Shown here piece by piece: positions 6,307 through 13,401 of a stretch of DNA of 27,745 nucleotides (position 1 is its first letter; each line of letters begins with the position of its first letter). This DNA is from DASYTH01 sp035762905 (GTDB lineage Bacteria; Actinomycetota; Actinomycetes; Mycobacteriales; Pseudonocardiaceae): contig NZ_DASUCC010000141.1 of NCBI RefSeq assembly GCF_035762905.1, forward strand, positions 1-27,745, in the 5' to 3' direction. The translations under genes and the position numbers were made by a program. The notes under the pieces were generated by a model. It saw only the letters and a list, made by a program, of their open reading frames with translations. It made no database searches and was not told the DNA's origin.

Positions 6307-6831
6307 TCAGCCAGACAGCTCTGTCAGCTTGAGTACCGTGCGCCAGTTGCGCACGGTCGCCAGGGCCTTGGTTCGGCGTCCGAAGATCTCGGGCAGCTTG
6401 GCCCGGCCGATGCCGTCGGGCAGCCGGAAGTATGCCTCGGTGCCGCGCACCGCCAGCTCCTCGGTCGGATGGCTCACCTCGGCGAGATCGGCGAGCTGGG
6501 CGGCGGTCGGTGCCTGCTCCAGAAACGCGACGTGCAGATGTGCGGGGTCAGCCCGGGGAAAGGGGTTTCCGGACACCACGGCGGCCAGTTCGGCGGCCGT
6601 GCGGACGAGGACGGCGGGGCGCACGCCGAGCTGTTCGGCGATGGCCGATTCGAGCGCGCCACGCAGCTTGGCGGAACCCACTGAACTGGTGAGAACGACG
6701 TTTCCACTCTGTATATATGTGGCCACCTCGGTGCAGCCGACCGATTCACAGGTCGTCCGCAATGCGGCCATCGCGACCCGGTTGTGTGCGCCGACATTGA
6801 TCCCCCGCAGCAATGCGACGTAGCGCGTCAT
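6307..6831 (-). CDS. DUF1697 family protein
   Basis: A 174-residue protein with the marks of DUF1697: YVALLRGINVGAHNRVAMAALR at the N-terminus, TYIQSGNVVL (38-47), the middle NPFPRADPAHLHVAFL, and the C-terminal NWRTVLKLTEL. Length is typical. The family is of unknown function; its members are small cytoplasmic proteins. The ATG at 6831 has no good ribosome binding site, but a TACTGT element six bases upstream would fit a leaderless transcript. It is divergent from the FAD oxidase gene with only 26 bases between the starts, so the two promoters must overlap the opposite coding sequence. Confidence 0.88.
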   Translation of the reverse strand: MTRYVALLRGINVGAHNRVAMAALRTTCESVGCTEVATYIQSGNVVLTSSVGSAKLRGALESAIAEQLGVRPAVLVRTAAELAAVVSGNPFPRADPAHLHVAFLEQAPTAAQLADLAEVSHPTEELAVRGTEAYFRLPDGIGRAKLPEIFGRRTKALATVRNWRTVLKLTELSG

Positions 6832-6837
6832 GGGTCC

Positions 6838-6843
6838 ACAGTA
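6838..6843 (-). promoter_or_regulatory. -10 element for a leaderless DUF1697 transcript
   Basis: On the minus strand TACTGT fits the actinobacterial -10 pattern TANNNT and is followed by six bases and then the ATG at 6831. Transcription would begin at or next to the start codon. No clear -35 hexamer can be named. Confidence 0.4.
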
Positions 6844-6857
6844 GAGGAGCTAGCGTG

Positions 6858-8453
6858 GTGACCATGGTCGAATCGCGGCGGAAGCGTTCGTGGTGGGGCT
6901 GGGGCTGGGTGGACGCCGCGGCGACCGATGCCGAGCGGGCGGAGCTGGTCGCGCGGTTGCCGCCCGGCTGGGCCGCCGACCCGGTTCCGGTACCGCGGAT
7001 CGCGGACCTGGCACTGCGGCCGCCGCGGATCGTCCCGCCCGGCTCGCTGGCTCCGGTCTGCTCGACCGATCCCGAGGACCGCGCCGGTCACACCTACGGT
7101 AAGTCCTATCGGGACGTGGTCCGGGCGCTGGCCGGCGACCTGCCCAACCCGCCCGACCTGGTGGCCCGGCCGCGCACCGAGGCCGACGTGATCGACCTGC
7201 TGGACTGGGCCTGCTCGGCCGGGGTCGCGGTGATTCCCTACGGCGGCGGGAGTTCCGTCGTCGGCGGGGTGGAGTACCGCGGGGGCGGCCACGACGCCGT
7301 GCTCAGCATGGATCTCACCGGTCTGGACCAGGTGCTCGAGGTGGACCGGATCTCTCGGGCGGCCCGCATCCAGGCCGGCGCGCTCGGCCCGGTGCTCGAG
7401 CGGCAACTCGGCGGGCACGGTTTGACCCTGCGGCATTTCCCGCAGAGCTTCGAGTTCTCCACGCTCGGCGGTTGGCTCGCCACCCGGGCCGGCGGGCACT
7501 ACGCGACCCGGCACACGCACATCGACGACTTCGTCGAGTCGCTGCGGGTGGTGACTCCGGTCGGCGTCAGCGAGTCGCGCCGGCTGCCGGCCTCCGGAGC
7601 CGGTCCGTCGCCGGACCGGTTGTTTCTCGGCTCGGAGGGCGCGATCGGCGTAATCACCGAGGCATGGTTGCGGGTTATGGACCGGCCGGTCCACAAGGCT
7701 TCGGCCGGGGTGCGGTTCGACACGTTCGGCCGGGCGCTGGCCGGGGTGCGGGCGATCGCCCAGTCCGGACTCGAACCCAGCAACTGCCGGTTGCTCGACG
7801 CGGCCGAAGCGGCGATCAACGCCGGGGTCACGGACGGCTCCTGCCTTCTGGTACTGGGTTTCGAGTCGGCCGATCATCCTGTCGACACCGCGCTTGACCG
7901 GGCGTTGCGGCTGGCCACCGACCACGGCGGCACATACCGGCGGGTGTCCACACGGGACGGGTCGGACCAGCCGGATGCGGTCGACGCATGGCGGTCGGCC
8001 TTCCTGCGTATGCCCTACTTAAGGGATACATTGGCCCGACTAGGAGTGATCGTCGAGACCTTCGAGACTGCGTGCACATGGGACCGTGCGGAGCGACTGT
8101 GCGAGGAGGTGCGGGCCGAGGTCGGTGCGGCGATCGGGCGACTGTGCAGAGGACCGGGCATCGTCACGTGCAGGCTCACCCATGTGTACCCGGATGGAGT
8201 AGCGCCGTATTTCACGGTGCTCGCGAAGGGGCGGAGCGGCGCCGAAGTCTCCATCTGGGATGAGATCAAGTCGGCCTCGAGCGAGGCGCTGATGCGTCTG
8301 GGAGCGACGATCACCCACCATCACGCCGTCGGCCGGGACCATAAGCGCTGGTACGAGCGTCAGCGGCCCGATCCGTTCGGCGCGGCGCTGCGGGCGGTGA
8401 AGAAGTCGTTGGATCCCAGCGGGATCCTCAACCCGGGCGTTCTGTTCCACTAG
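6858..8453 (+). CDS. FAD-binding oxidase, alkylglycerone-phosphate-synthase-like
   Basis: A 531-residue flavoenzyme of the vanillyl-alcohol-oxidase/PCMH fold. The FAD-binding part (about 95-275) shows VARPRTEADVIDLLDWACSAGVAVIPYGGGSSVVGGVEY and later LGGWLATRAGGHYATRHTHIDDFV and GSEGAIGVITEAWLRV. The C-terminal part carries the substrate cap and ends in KKSLDPSGILNPGVLF, as in alkyldihydroxyacetone-phosphate synthases and D-lactate dehydrogenases. Spacing of GKSYRDVVRAL (about 78-88) and of HHHAVGRDHKRWY resembles the AGPS-like branch. The GTG at 6858 is preferred because GAGGAG (6844-6849) lies eight bases upstream; the ATG at 6864 is further away. Actinobacterial members need not make ether lipids, so the substrate stays open. 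Stands alone on its strand. Confidence 0.85.
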   Translation: MTMVESRRKRSWWGWGWVDAAATDAERAELVARLPPGWAADPVPVPRIADLALRPPRIVPPGSLAPVCSTDPEDRAGHTYGKSYRDVVRALAGDLPNPPDLVARPRTEADVIDLLDWACSAGVAVIPYGGGSSVVGGVEYRGGGHDAVLSMDLTGLDQVLEVDRISRAARIQAGALGPVLERQLGGHGLTLRHFPQSFEFSTLGGWLATRAGGHYATRHTHIDDFVESLRVVTPVGVSESRRLPASGAGPSPDRLFLGSEGAIGVITEAWLRVMDRPVHKASAGVRFDTFGRALAGVRAIAQSGLEPSNCRLLDAAEAAINAGVTDGSCLLVLGFESADHPVDTALDRALRLATDHGGTYRRVSTRDGSDQPDAVDAWRSAFLRMPYLRDTLARLGVIVETFETACTWDRAERLCEEVRAEVGAAIGRLCRGPGIVTCRLTHVYPDGVAPYFTVLAKGRSGAEVSIWDEIKSASSEALMRLGATITHHHAVGRDHKRWYERQRPDPFGAALRAVKKSLDPSGILNPGVLFH

Positions 8454-8507
8454 GTGGGTCAACCGTTCGGCCATTCGGGGCATACCCTGACGTCCGAAAG
8501 CGATCAG

Positions 8508-8537
8508 CCACAGTGGACAGATTGCCGGCCACTGTGG
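8508..8537. promoter_or_regulatory. Paired palindromic operator before the PadR gene
   Basis: CCACAGTGG (8508-8516) and CCACTGTGG (8529-8537) are each near-palindromes with a free central base. They are also inverted copies of each other, and both are followed by ACA. Their centres are 21 bp apart, two helical turns, so two dimers could bind the same face of DNA. They lie 32-62 bases upstream of the GTG of the PadR-family gene, downstream of a possible TACCCT -10 element (8483-8488). Autoregulation of this kind is common for PadR regulators; the link is inferred. Confidence 0.55.
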
Positions 8538-8569
8538 ACACCGGGCCGGAAGCGTGGCACCGTGGAACC

Positions 8570-9070
8570 GTGTCTGAACTGAATGCAACCGCCGCGGCAC
8601 TTCTGGGCTTACTTCATGAGGGCCCGCAGACCGGTGGACAGCTGGTCGCCGCCGCACGTGACCGATTTGGCTCGTTCTTCAGCGTCACCCGTAGCCAGGT
8701 CTACCGGGAGCTCCCGGCGCTGGCCAGCGCCGGGCTGGTGCGCCTCGGTAAACAGGGGCCACGGTCGAGCCAGCAATATGTGATCACTGCGGCCGGTAAG
8801 AAGGCGTTCAAGTCGTGGCTGGGCGGCGAGCCCGGTCCCGATCACCTTCGCAGCCCGCTGATCCTCCGGCTGGTGCACGCGAGCGCGCTGACCGCGAAAC
8901 AACGAGCGTCATTGGTCGATTCCGCGAAAAGGGTTTACGCCGATGAGGCGGAAGCCGCGAAAAGCGCGGCGAAGTCGGCCGAGGATCCCTACGCCAAGGC
9001 GGTCGCCGAGTTCGGCGCCGCCCGGGCCCGGGCGGTCCTGAAGCTGCTCGACTCCATCCCCACCTCCTAA
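8570..9070 (+). CDS. PadR-family transcriptional regulator
   Basis: A 166-residue regulator. The N-terminal winged helix (about 5-80) has the PadR layout: ATAAALLGLLHEGPQTGGQLV, then SVTRSQVYRELPALASAGLVRLG and the wing with QQYVITAAGKKAFKSWL. The C-terminal half (about 85-160) is an Ala/Lys/Glu-rich helical dimerisation arm, as in the two-domain PadR class with a Vir-type C-terminus. The GTG at 8570 is chosen because the family begins almost at once; the longer frame from 8513 would start inside the palindromic operator. No strong ribosome binding site is visible. It lies upstream of prfB but is separated from it by a palindrome, so its targets are unknown apart from probable autoregulation. 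Confidence 0.87.
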   Translation: MSELNATAAALLGLLHEGPQTGGQLVAAARDRFGSFFSVTRSQVYRELPALASAGLVRLGKQGPRSSQQYVITAAGKKAFKSWLGGEPGPDHLRSPLILRLVHASALTAKQRASLVDSAKRVYADEAEAAKSAAKSAEDPYAKAVAEFGAARARAVLKLLDSIPTS

Positions 9071-9075
9071 TAAGG

Positions 9076-9091
9076 GGACCCGGCCGGGTCC
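9076..9091. terminator. Perfect 16-base palindrome after the PadR gene
   Basis: GGACCCGGCCGGGTCC is fully self-complementary and begins five bases after the TAA stop of the regulator. As RNA it would give a 6-bp stem with a GGCC loop, a modest terminator. It could equally be a protein-binding site in the prfB promoter region, about 40 bases before that start codon. Confidence 0.35.
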
Positions 9092-9117
9092 ACCACGCCG
9101 AGACGTCCGGGTTCACG

Positions 9118-9123
9118 TAACCT
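9118..9123 (+). promoter_or_regulatory. -10 element for leaderless prfB transcript
   Basis: TAACCT fits TANNNT and lies eight bases before the GTG of prfB, which has no ribosome binding site. This geometry is typical of leaderless mRNAs in actinobacteria. No convincing -35 is seen. Confidence 0.45.
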
Positions 9124-9131
9124 TTGACAAC

Positions 9132-10232
9132 GTGAATCCGGACGTCGCGGCCGACCTCAACGCCCTCTCCGCCACGCTCGCCAGTGTCGAGGCGGTGATG
9201 GACCTCGACGCGCTGCGCGAGCAAATCGGCAAGCTCGAGGATCAGGCCGCCCAGCCGAACCTGTGGGACGACCCGGAGCATGCGCAGCAGGTCACCAGCC
9301 AGCTCTCGCACAAGCAGGGCGAGCTGCGCAAGGTCAGCGACCTACGCCAGCGCCTCGACGACCTCTGGGTGCTCTACGAGCTCGCCGAGGACGAGGGCGA
9401 CGCGTCCAGCCTCGCCGAGGCCGACGAGGAGCGCGCCCGGCTGCGCAAGGAGATCGCCTCGCTCGAGGTGCGCACCCTGCTGTCCGGTGAGTACGACGCG
9501 CGCGACGCGCTGGTCACCATCCGGTCCGAGGCCGGCGGGGTGGACGCCGCCGACTGGGCCGAGATGCTGCTGCGCATGTACCTGCGCTGGGCGGAGCGGC
9601 ACGGCTACCCGACCGAGGTCTACGACACCTCCTACGCGGAGGAGGCCGGCATCCGGTCGGCCACGTTCAAGGTCAGCGCCCCGTACGCCTACGGCACCCT
9701 GTCCGTGGAGCAGGGCACCCACCGGCTGGTGCGGATCTCTCCGTTCGACAACCAGGGCCGCAGGCAGACCTCGTTCGCCGGGGTCGAGGTGCTGCCGTTC
9801 GTCGAGTCCACCGATCACATCGACATCCCGGAGAAGGACATCCGGATCGACGTGTTCCGCTCGTCCGGGCCCGGCGGGCAGAGCGTGAACACCACCGACT
9901 CGGCCGTGCGGATCACCCACCTGCCGACCGGCATCGTGGTCTCCTGTCAGAACGAGAAGTCGCAGATCCAGAACCGCGCCGCGGCCATGCGGGTGCTGCA
10001 GGCCCGGCTGCTCGAGCGCCGGCGCCTTGAGGAGCGGGCCGAGATGGACGCGCTGCGCGGCGACGGCGGGTCCAGTTGGGGCAACCAGATGCGCTCCTAC
10101 GTGCTGCACCCCTATCAGATGGTCAAGGACCTGCGCACCGAGTTCGAGGTGGGCAATCCGACCCCGGTGCTCGACGGCGACATCGACGGCTTCCTCGAGG
10201 CCGGCGTGCGCTGGCGTCGTACCCAGCAGTAG
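9132..10232 (+). CDS. prfB: Peptide chain release factor 2
   Basis: A 366-residue class I release factor that frees the finished peptide at UGA and UAA codons. The N-terminal helical domain contains DLDALREQIGKLEDQAAQPNLWDD. The codon-recognition motif SPF is present in RISPFDNQGR, which marks RF2 rather than RF1. The catalytic GGQ is at residues 248-250 in SSGPGGQSVNTTDSAVR. The start is the GTG at 9132, which matches the usual family N-terminus. The frame is continuous, so the programmed +1 frameshift used for autoregulation in E. coli prfB is absent, as is common in actinobacteria. It heads the conserved run prfB-ftsE-ftsX-smpB. Confidence 0.97.
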   Translation: MNPDVAADLNALSATLASVEAVMDLDALREQIGKLEDQAAQPNLWDDPEHAQQVTSQLSHKQGELRKVSDLRQRLDDLWVLYELAEDEGDASSLAEADEERARLRKEIASLEVRTLLSGEYDARDALVTIRSEAGGVDAADWAEMLLRMYLRWAERHGYPTEVYDTSYAEEAGIRSATFKVSAPYAYGTLSVEQGTHRLVRISPFDNQGRRQTSFAGVEVLPFVESTDHIDIPEKDIRIDVFRSSGPGGQSVNTTDSAVRITHLPTGIVVSCQNEKSQIQNRAAAMRVLQARLLERRRLEERAEMDALRGDGGSSWGNQMRSYVLHPYQMVKDLRTEFEVGNPTPVLDGDIDGFLEAGVRWRRTQQ

Positions 10233-10304
10233 CCGGCTGGTCACGTGCCGATACCGGGCGATCCGGTCAGCCGGTAGGCAACAGGTCGATAACACGGGCG
10301 CAGG

Positions 10305-10310
10305 TAGACT
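10305..10310 (+). promoter_or_regulatory. -10 element for leaderless ftsE transcript
   Basis: TAGACT fits TANNNT and is followed by eight bases and then the GTG of ftsE. No ribosome binding site precedes that GTG, so ftsE is likely transcribed from its own promoter as a leaderless mRNA. Confidence 0.45.
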
Positions 10311-10318
10311 CGCGCCTC

Positions 10319-11008
10319 GTGATCCGGCTCGAGCATGTCTCAAAGGTGTACAAGACCTCCACGCGACCAGCGTTGGAGGACGTGACGGTGGCCGTCGACA
10401 AGGGCGAGTTCGTCTTCTTGATCGGTCCATCCGGCTCGGGTAAGTCCACCTTTCTGCGGCTTTTGTTGCGCGAGGAGACGCCGTCGCGTGGACGGGTCTA
10501 CGTCGCCAACTTCGACGTGGCCAGAATGGCCCGGCGCCGGGTGCCCCGGCTGCGCCAGTCGATCGGCTGTGTTTTCCAGGACTTCCGGCTGCTGGGCAAC
10601 AAGACGGTCGCGGAGAACGTGGCGTTCGCCCTCGAGGTGATCGGCAAGCCCAAGCACACCATCCGCAAGGTGGTGCCCGAGGTGCTGGAGCTGGTCAACC
10701 TGGAGGGCAAGGCGTCCCGGATGCCGCACGAGCTGTCCGGCGGCGAGCAGCAGCGGGTCGCCATCGCAAGGGCGTTCGTGAACCGGCCGCTGATGCTGCT
10801 GGCCGACGAGCCGACCGGAAACCTCGACCCGGACACCAGCCAGGACATCATGATGCTGCTGGAGCGGATCAACCGCACCGGCACCACCGTGCTGATGGCC
10901 ACCCACGACCACTCGATCGTCGACTCGATGCGCCGCCGCGTCGTGGAGCTCGACCTCGGTCGGGTCGTCCGGGACGACGCCCGCGGCGTCTACGGCGTCG
11001 GCCGCTGA
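10319..11008 (+). CDS. ftsE: Cell division ATP-binding protein FtsE
   Basis: A 229-residue ABC ATPase that partners FtsX at the divisome and, in actinobacteria, controls peptidoglycan hydrolases during division. Seen in order: VIRLEHVSKVY start, Walker A GPSGSGKST (about 37-45), Q-loop CVFQDFRLL, signature LSGGEQQRVAIARA, Walker B LLADEPTGNLD and the H-loop ATHD. The FtsE-type wording (HVSKVY, RQSIGCVFQDFRLL) is clear. The GTG at 10319 matches the usual N-terminus; the longer open frame upstream is antisense-like filler reaching back into prfB. ftsX follows after 39 bases. Confidence 0.96.
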   Translation: MIRLEHVSKVYKTSTRPALEDVTVAVDKGEFVFLIGPSGSGKSTFLRLLLREETPSRGRVYVANFDVARMARRRVPRLRQSIGCVFQDFRLLGNKTVAENVAFALEVIGKPKHTIRKVVPEVLELVNLEGKASRMPHELSGGEQQRVAIARAFVNRPLMLLADEPTGNLDPDTSQDIMMLLERINRTGTTVLMATHDHSIVDSMRRRVVELDLGRVVRDDARGVYGVGR

Positions 11009-11047
11009 ACCACCTGATCCCCTACACCCCGAGGACTAACTCCCCCG

Positions 11048-11950
11048 ATGCGTGCCAGCTTTGTCGTCAGTGAGGTTCTCAACGGCCTGCGCCGCAACCT
11101 CACCATGACCATCGCGATGATCCTGACGACGGCCGTCTCACTCGCGCTGCTTGGCGAGGGCCTTGTGGTTGTCCGAATGATCGACAACACCCAGGAGCTC
11201 TACCAGGACAAGCTCGAGGTGAGCGTCTACCTGGTCGAGGACATCAGCGCCAACGACAAGGCCTGCACCGGCGACCCGTGCAAGGCCCTGCAGTCCGACC
11301 TGGACTCCGATCCGGCGGTCGAGTCGGTCGCGTTCGAGAACCGGGACCAGGCGTTCGAGCGGTTCAAGCGGCTCTTCGAGTCCCAGCCCGAGCTGCTCAA
11401 GCTGGCCCGGCCGGAGGCGCTGCCGGCGTCCTTCCACGTCAAGCTGAAGGATCCGGACCGGACCGAAGTGATCACCCAGGCCTACAACAACCGGCCCGGC
11501 ATCGACTCCATCGTGGACCAGAGCACGTTCCTGACGCGATTCTTCTCCCTGTTCAACACCCTGCGTGACATCACGTTCCTGTTCGCGCTGCTGGCCGCCA
11601 TCGCCACCCTCCTGCTGATCTCCAACACCGTGCAGGTCTCGGCGTTCACCAGACGAACAGAGGTCGGCATCATGCGCCTGGTCGGCGCCACCCGGTGGTA
11701 TACGCAGCTGCCGTTCCTGCTCGAGGCGGTGGTGGCCGGCGTGATCGGCGCCATCCTCGGGATCGTGATCATCGCGTTCGTCAACACGTACTTCCTGGCC
11801 AACGCGCTGTCCGGGCTGACGAGCACCGGCATCATCGCGGCGGTCGGCCTGTTGGACGCGCTGCTGGTGGCCCCCTGGCTGCTGCTCACCGCGATCCTGA
11901 TCTCGGCAAGCACCGGATATGTGACGCTTCGAGCGTACGTCCGGACGTAA
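11048..11950 (+). CDS. ftsX: Cell division protein FtsX
   Basis: A 300-residue membrane subunit of the FtsEX complex. One N-terminal transmembrane segment (about 18-40) is followed by an extracellular domain (about 45-170) and three C-terminal segments (about 175-200, 225-250 and 268-292), the FtsX/type VII ABC layout. The external domain carries a cysteine pair in KACTGDPCKAL that could form a disulfide; related domains recruit NlpC/p60 hydrolases such as RipC in mycobacteria. The cytoplasmic coupling motif TRRTEVGIMRLVGATRWY lies after the second segment. The ATG at 11048 is preceded by a weak GAGGA. It directly follows ftsE. Confidence 0.96.
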   Translation: MRASFVVSEVLNGLRRNLTMTIAMILTTAVSLALLGEGLVVVRMIDNTQELYQDKLEVSVYLVEDISANDKACTGDPCKALQSDLDSDPAVESVAFENRDQAFERFKRLFESQPELLKLARPEALPASFHVKLKDPDRTEVITQAYNNRPGIDSIVDQSTFLTRFFSLFNTLRDITFLFALLAAIATLLLISNTVQVSAFTRRTEVGIMRLVGATRWYTQLPFLLEAVVAGVIGAILGIVIIAFVNTYFLANALSGLTSTGIIAAVGLLDALLVAPWLLLTAILISASTGYVTLRAYVRT

Positions 11951-11960
11951 CCTGTCCGGC

Positions 11961-12437
11961 ATGGTGCGCGAAGTCGGCCGCAAGGTCATCGTGTCGAACC
12001 GCAAGGCCCGGCACGACTACACGATCCTGGACACCCTTGAGGCCGGGATTGCGCTGGTCGGCACCGAGGTGAAGAGCCTGCGCGAGGGCAGGGCGTCGCT
12101 GGTCGACGCGTTCGCCACGGTGGACGACGGCGAGGTGTGGCTGCGCAACGTGCACATCCCTGAGTACGTGCAGGGCACCTGGACCAACCATGCCCCGCGC
12201 CGCACCCGCAAGCTGCTGCTGCACAAGAAGGAGATCCTGCGGCTGATCGGCAAGAGCAAGGAGAGCGGACTGTCCCTGGTTCCGCTGTCCATGTACTTCA
12301 AGGACGGCAAGGTCAAGGTCGAGCTGGCGCTGGCCCGGGGCAAGAAGTCCTACGACAAGCGGCAGGACCTGGCCAAGCGGGACGCACAGCGGGAGATGAC
12401 CAGGGCGGCGGGCCGGGCGGCCAAGGGCCGCTACTGA
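11961..12437 (+). CDS. smpB: SsrA-binding protein SmpB
   Basis: A 158-residue partner of tmRNA in trans-translation; it binds the tRNA-like domain and brings tmRNA to stalled ribosomes. Family features are NRKARHDYTILDTLEAGIALVGTEVKSLREGRASLVDAF (about 13-50), NVHIPEYVQGTWTNHAPRRTRKLLLHKKEI (60-92) and the basic C-terminal tail GKKSYDKRQDLAKRDAQREMTRA that enters the mRNA channel. The start is ATG at 11961, ten bases after the ftsX stop. Its TGA overlaps the next gene's ATG (TGATG). Its RNA partner ssrA is about 6 kb downstream in the same window. Confidence 0.97.
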   Translation: MVREVGRKVIVSNRKARHDYTILDTLEAGIALVGTEVKSLREGRASLVDAFATVDDGEVWLRNVHIPEYVQGTWTNHAPRRTRKLLLHKKEILRLIGKSKESGLSLVPLSMYFKDGKVKVELALARGKKSYDKRQDLAKRDAQREMTRAAGRAAKGRY

Positions 12438-13381
12438 TGCCGGGGCCGCGCACCGACGCGGAGGTCGCGGCGTGGGTGTCCGGGCTCGGCCTGCCCGGGC
12501 TGGTCGACCTCCATGTGCACTTCCTGCCGGAGTCGGTGCAGCGCAAGGTCTGGGCGTTCTTCGACCGCGCCGCCCAGGAGTACGGCCAGCAGTGGCCGAT
12601 CCACTACCGGCTGCCGGAGCGGGAGCGGCTGGCGATCCTGCGCGGGCTGGGGGTCAGCACGTTCGCCCCGCTGGTCTACCCGCACAAGCCGGACATGGCG
12701 GCCTGGCTGAACGAATGGGTGCTGGACTTCGCCGCCCGCACGCCGGGGGCGGTGCCGACCGCGACGTTCTACCCCGAGCCCGGGGTGGCGTCCTATCTCG
12801 ACGACGCGCTGCGCGCCGGGGCCCGGTGCGTCAAGGCGCACGTGCAGGTCGGGGCCTACGACCCGCGGGCGCCGGTGCTGGCCCCGGCGTGGGGTCTGAT
12901 CGCCGAGGCCGGCGTGCCCGTCGTGGTCCACTGTGGACACGCTCCGATTCCCGGGGCGTTCACCGGGCTGGACGTGTTCGCCGAGGTGCTGGACCGCCAT
13001 CCGCGGCTGGTCGCGGTGCTCGCGCACGCCGGGATGCCGGAGATCGGCGCCGCGCTGGACCTGCTCGACCGTTATCCCAACGTCTACCTGGACACCACGA
13101 TGGTCGGGGTCGGGTTCAGCTCGCCGTTGCCGGCGGACTGGACCGACCGGCTGGCGCACCGGGCCGACCGGGTGGTGCTCGGCACGGACTTCCCGAGCAT
13201 CCCGTACCCCTACGCCGAGCAGTTGGCCGCGATCGCCGGCTGGGCGGCGGCCGACGACCGGCTGGGCGATCCGTTCCTGCGCGCCGTCCTGCACGACACC
13301 CCGGCCCGGCTACTGGGTGTGATCGCTCACGGCGAACGCGGGGCGGAAACAAGATCGGGCATCCCCGGGTTGAGTGAATAA
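12437..13381 (+). CDS. Amidohydrolase family protein
   Basis: A 314-residue TIM-barrel amidohydrolase of the amidohydrolase_2 type. Metal-binding signatures are visible: LVDLHVHF (HxH, about 22-29), KAHVQVG, VVVHCGH (about 158-164), VLAHAGMPE (about 194-202) and LGTDFPSIPYPY with the conserved Asp (about 252). Many relatives are decarboxylases or hydrolases; no substrate can be read from the sequence. Translation is coupled to smpB by TGATG. The C-terminus runs into the HAIR repeat of the lon promoter: the TAA stop lies inside its spacer. This placement next to smpB and lon is a neighbourhood fact and does not show a role in proteolysis. Confidence 0.85.
   Translation: MPGPRTDAEVAAWVSGLGLPGLVDLHVHFLPESVQRKVWAFFDRAAQEYGQQWPIHYRLPERERLAILRGLGVSTFAPLVYPHKPDMAAWLNEWVLDFAARTPGAVPTATFYPEPGVASYLDDALRAGARCVKAHVQVGAYDPRAPVLAPAWGLIAEAGVPVVVHCGHAPIPGAFTGLDVFAEVLDRHPRLVAVLAHAGMPEIGAALDLLDRYPNVYLDTTMVGVGFSSPLPADWTDRLAHRADRVVLGTDFPSIPYPYAEQLAAIAGWAAADDRLGDPFLRAVLHDTPARLLGVIAHGERGAETRSGIPGLSE
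13345..13371 (+). promoter_or_regulatory. Possible SigR/SigH-type promoter of lon
   Basis: GGAAA (13345-13349) and GTT (13369-13371) are 19 bases apart. The actinobacterial thiol/heat-stress sigma factor pattern is GGAAT/C with an 18-19 base gap and GTT. The -35 box has one mismatch. In Streptomyces coelicolor the SigR regulon includes protein-quality-control genes, so a lon promoter of this type would make sense. The match is short and the call weak. Confidence 0.3.
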
Positions 13382-13390
13382 GACTCAACC
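13368..13390. promoter_or_regulatory. HAIR operator (HspR site) before lon
   Basis: GGTTGAGT-N7-ACTCAACC is a perfect 8-bp inverted repeat. It contains the core TTGAGT-N7-ACTCAA of the HspR-associated inverted repeat (CTTGAGT-N7-ACTCAAG), with the outermost base pair changed. It lies two bases upstream of the lon ribosome binding site region. lon is a known member of the HspR regulon in Streptomyces, where HspR with DnaK represses dnaK, clpB and lon. Heat-shock control of lon by HspR is therefore well supported here. Confidence 0.8.
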
Positions 13391-13401
13391 TTGGAGGGAT
13401 C

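Noticed and set aside
9121..9128. CTTTGAC just before prfB, resembling the programmed +1 frameshift site of E. coli prfB
   Set aside because: It lies upstream of the start codon, not at the in-frame UGA position near codon 25, and the RF2 frame is complete without a shift.
12928..12939. CCACTGTGGACA, identical to one PadR-box copy
   Set aside because: It encodes part of the conserved VVVHCGH motif of the amidohydrolase, is single, and is not in a promoter.
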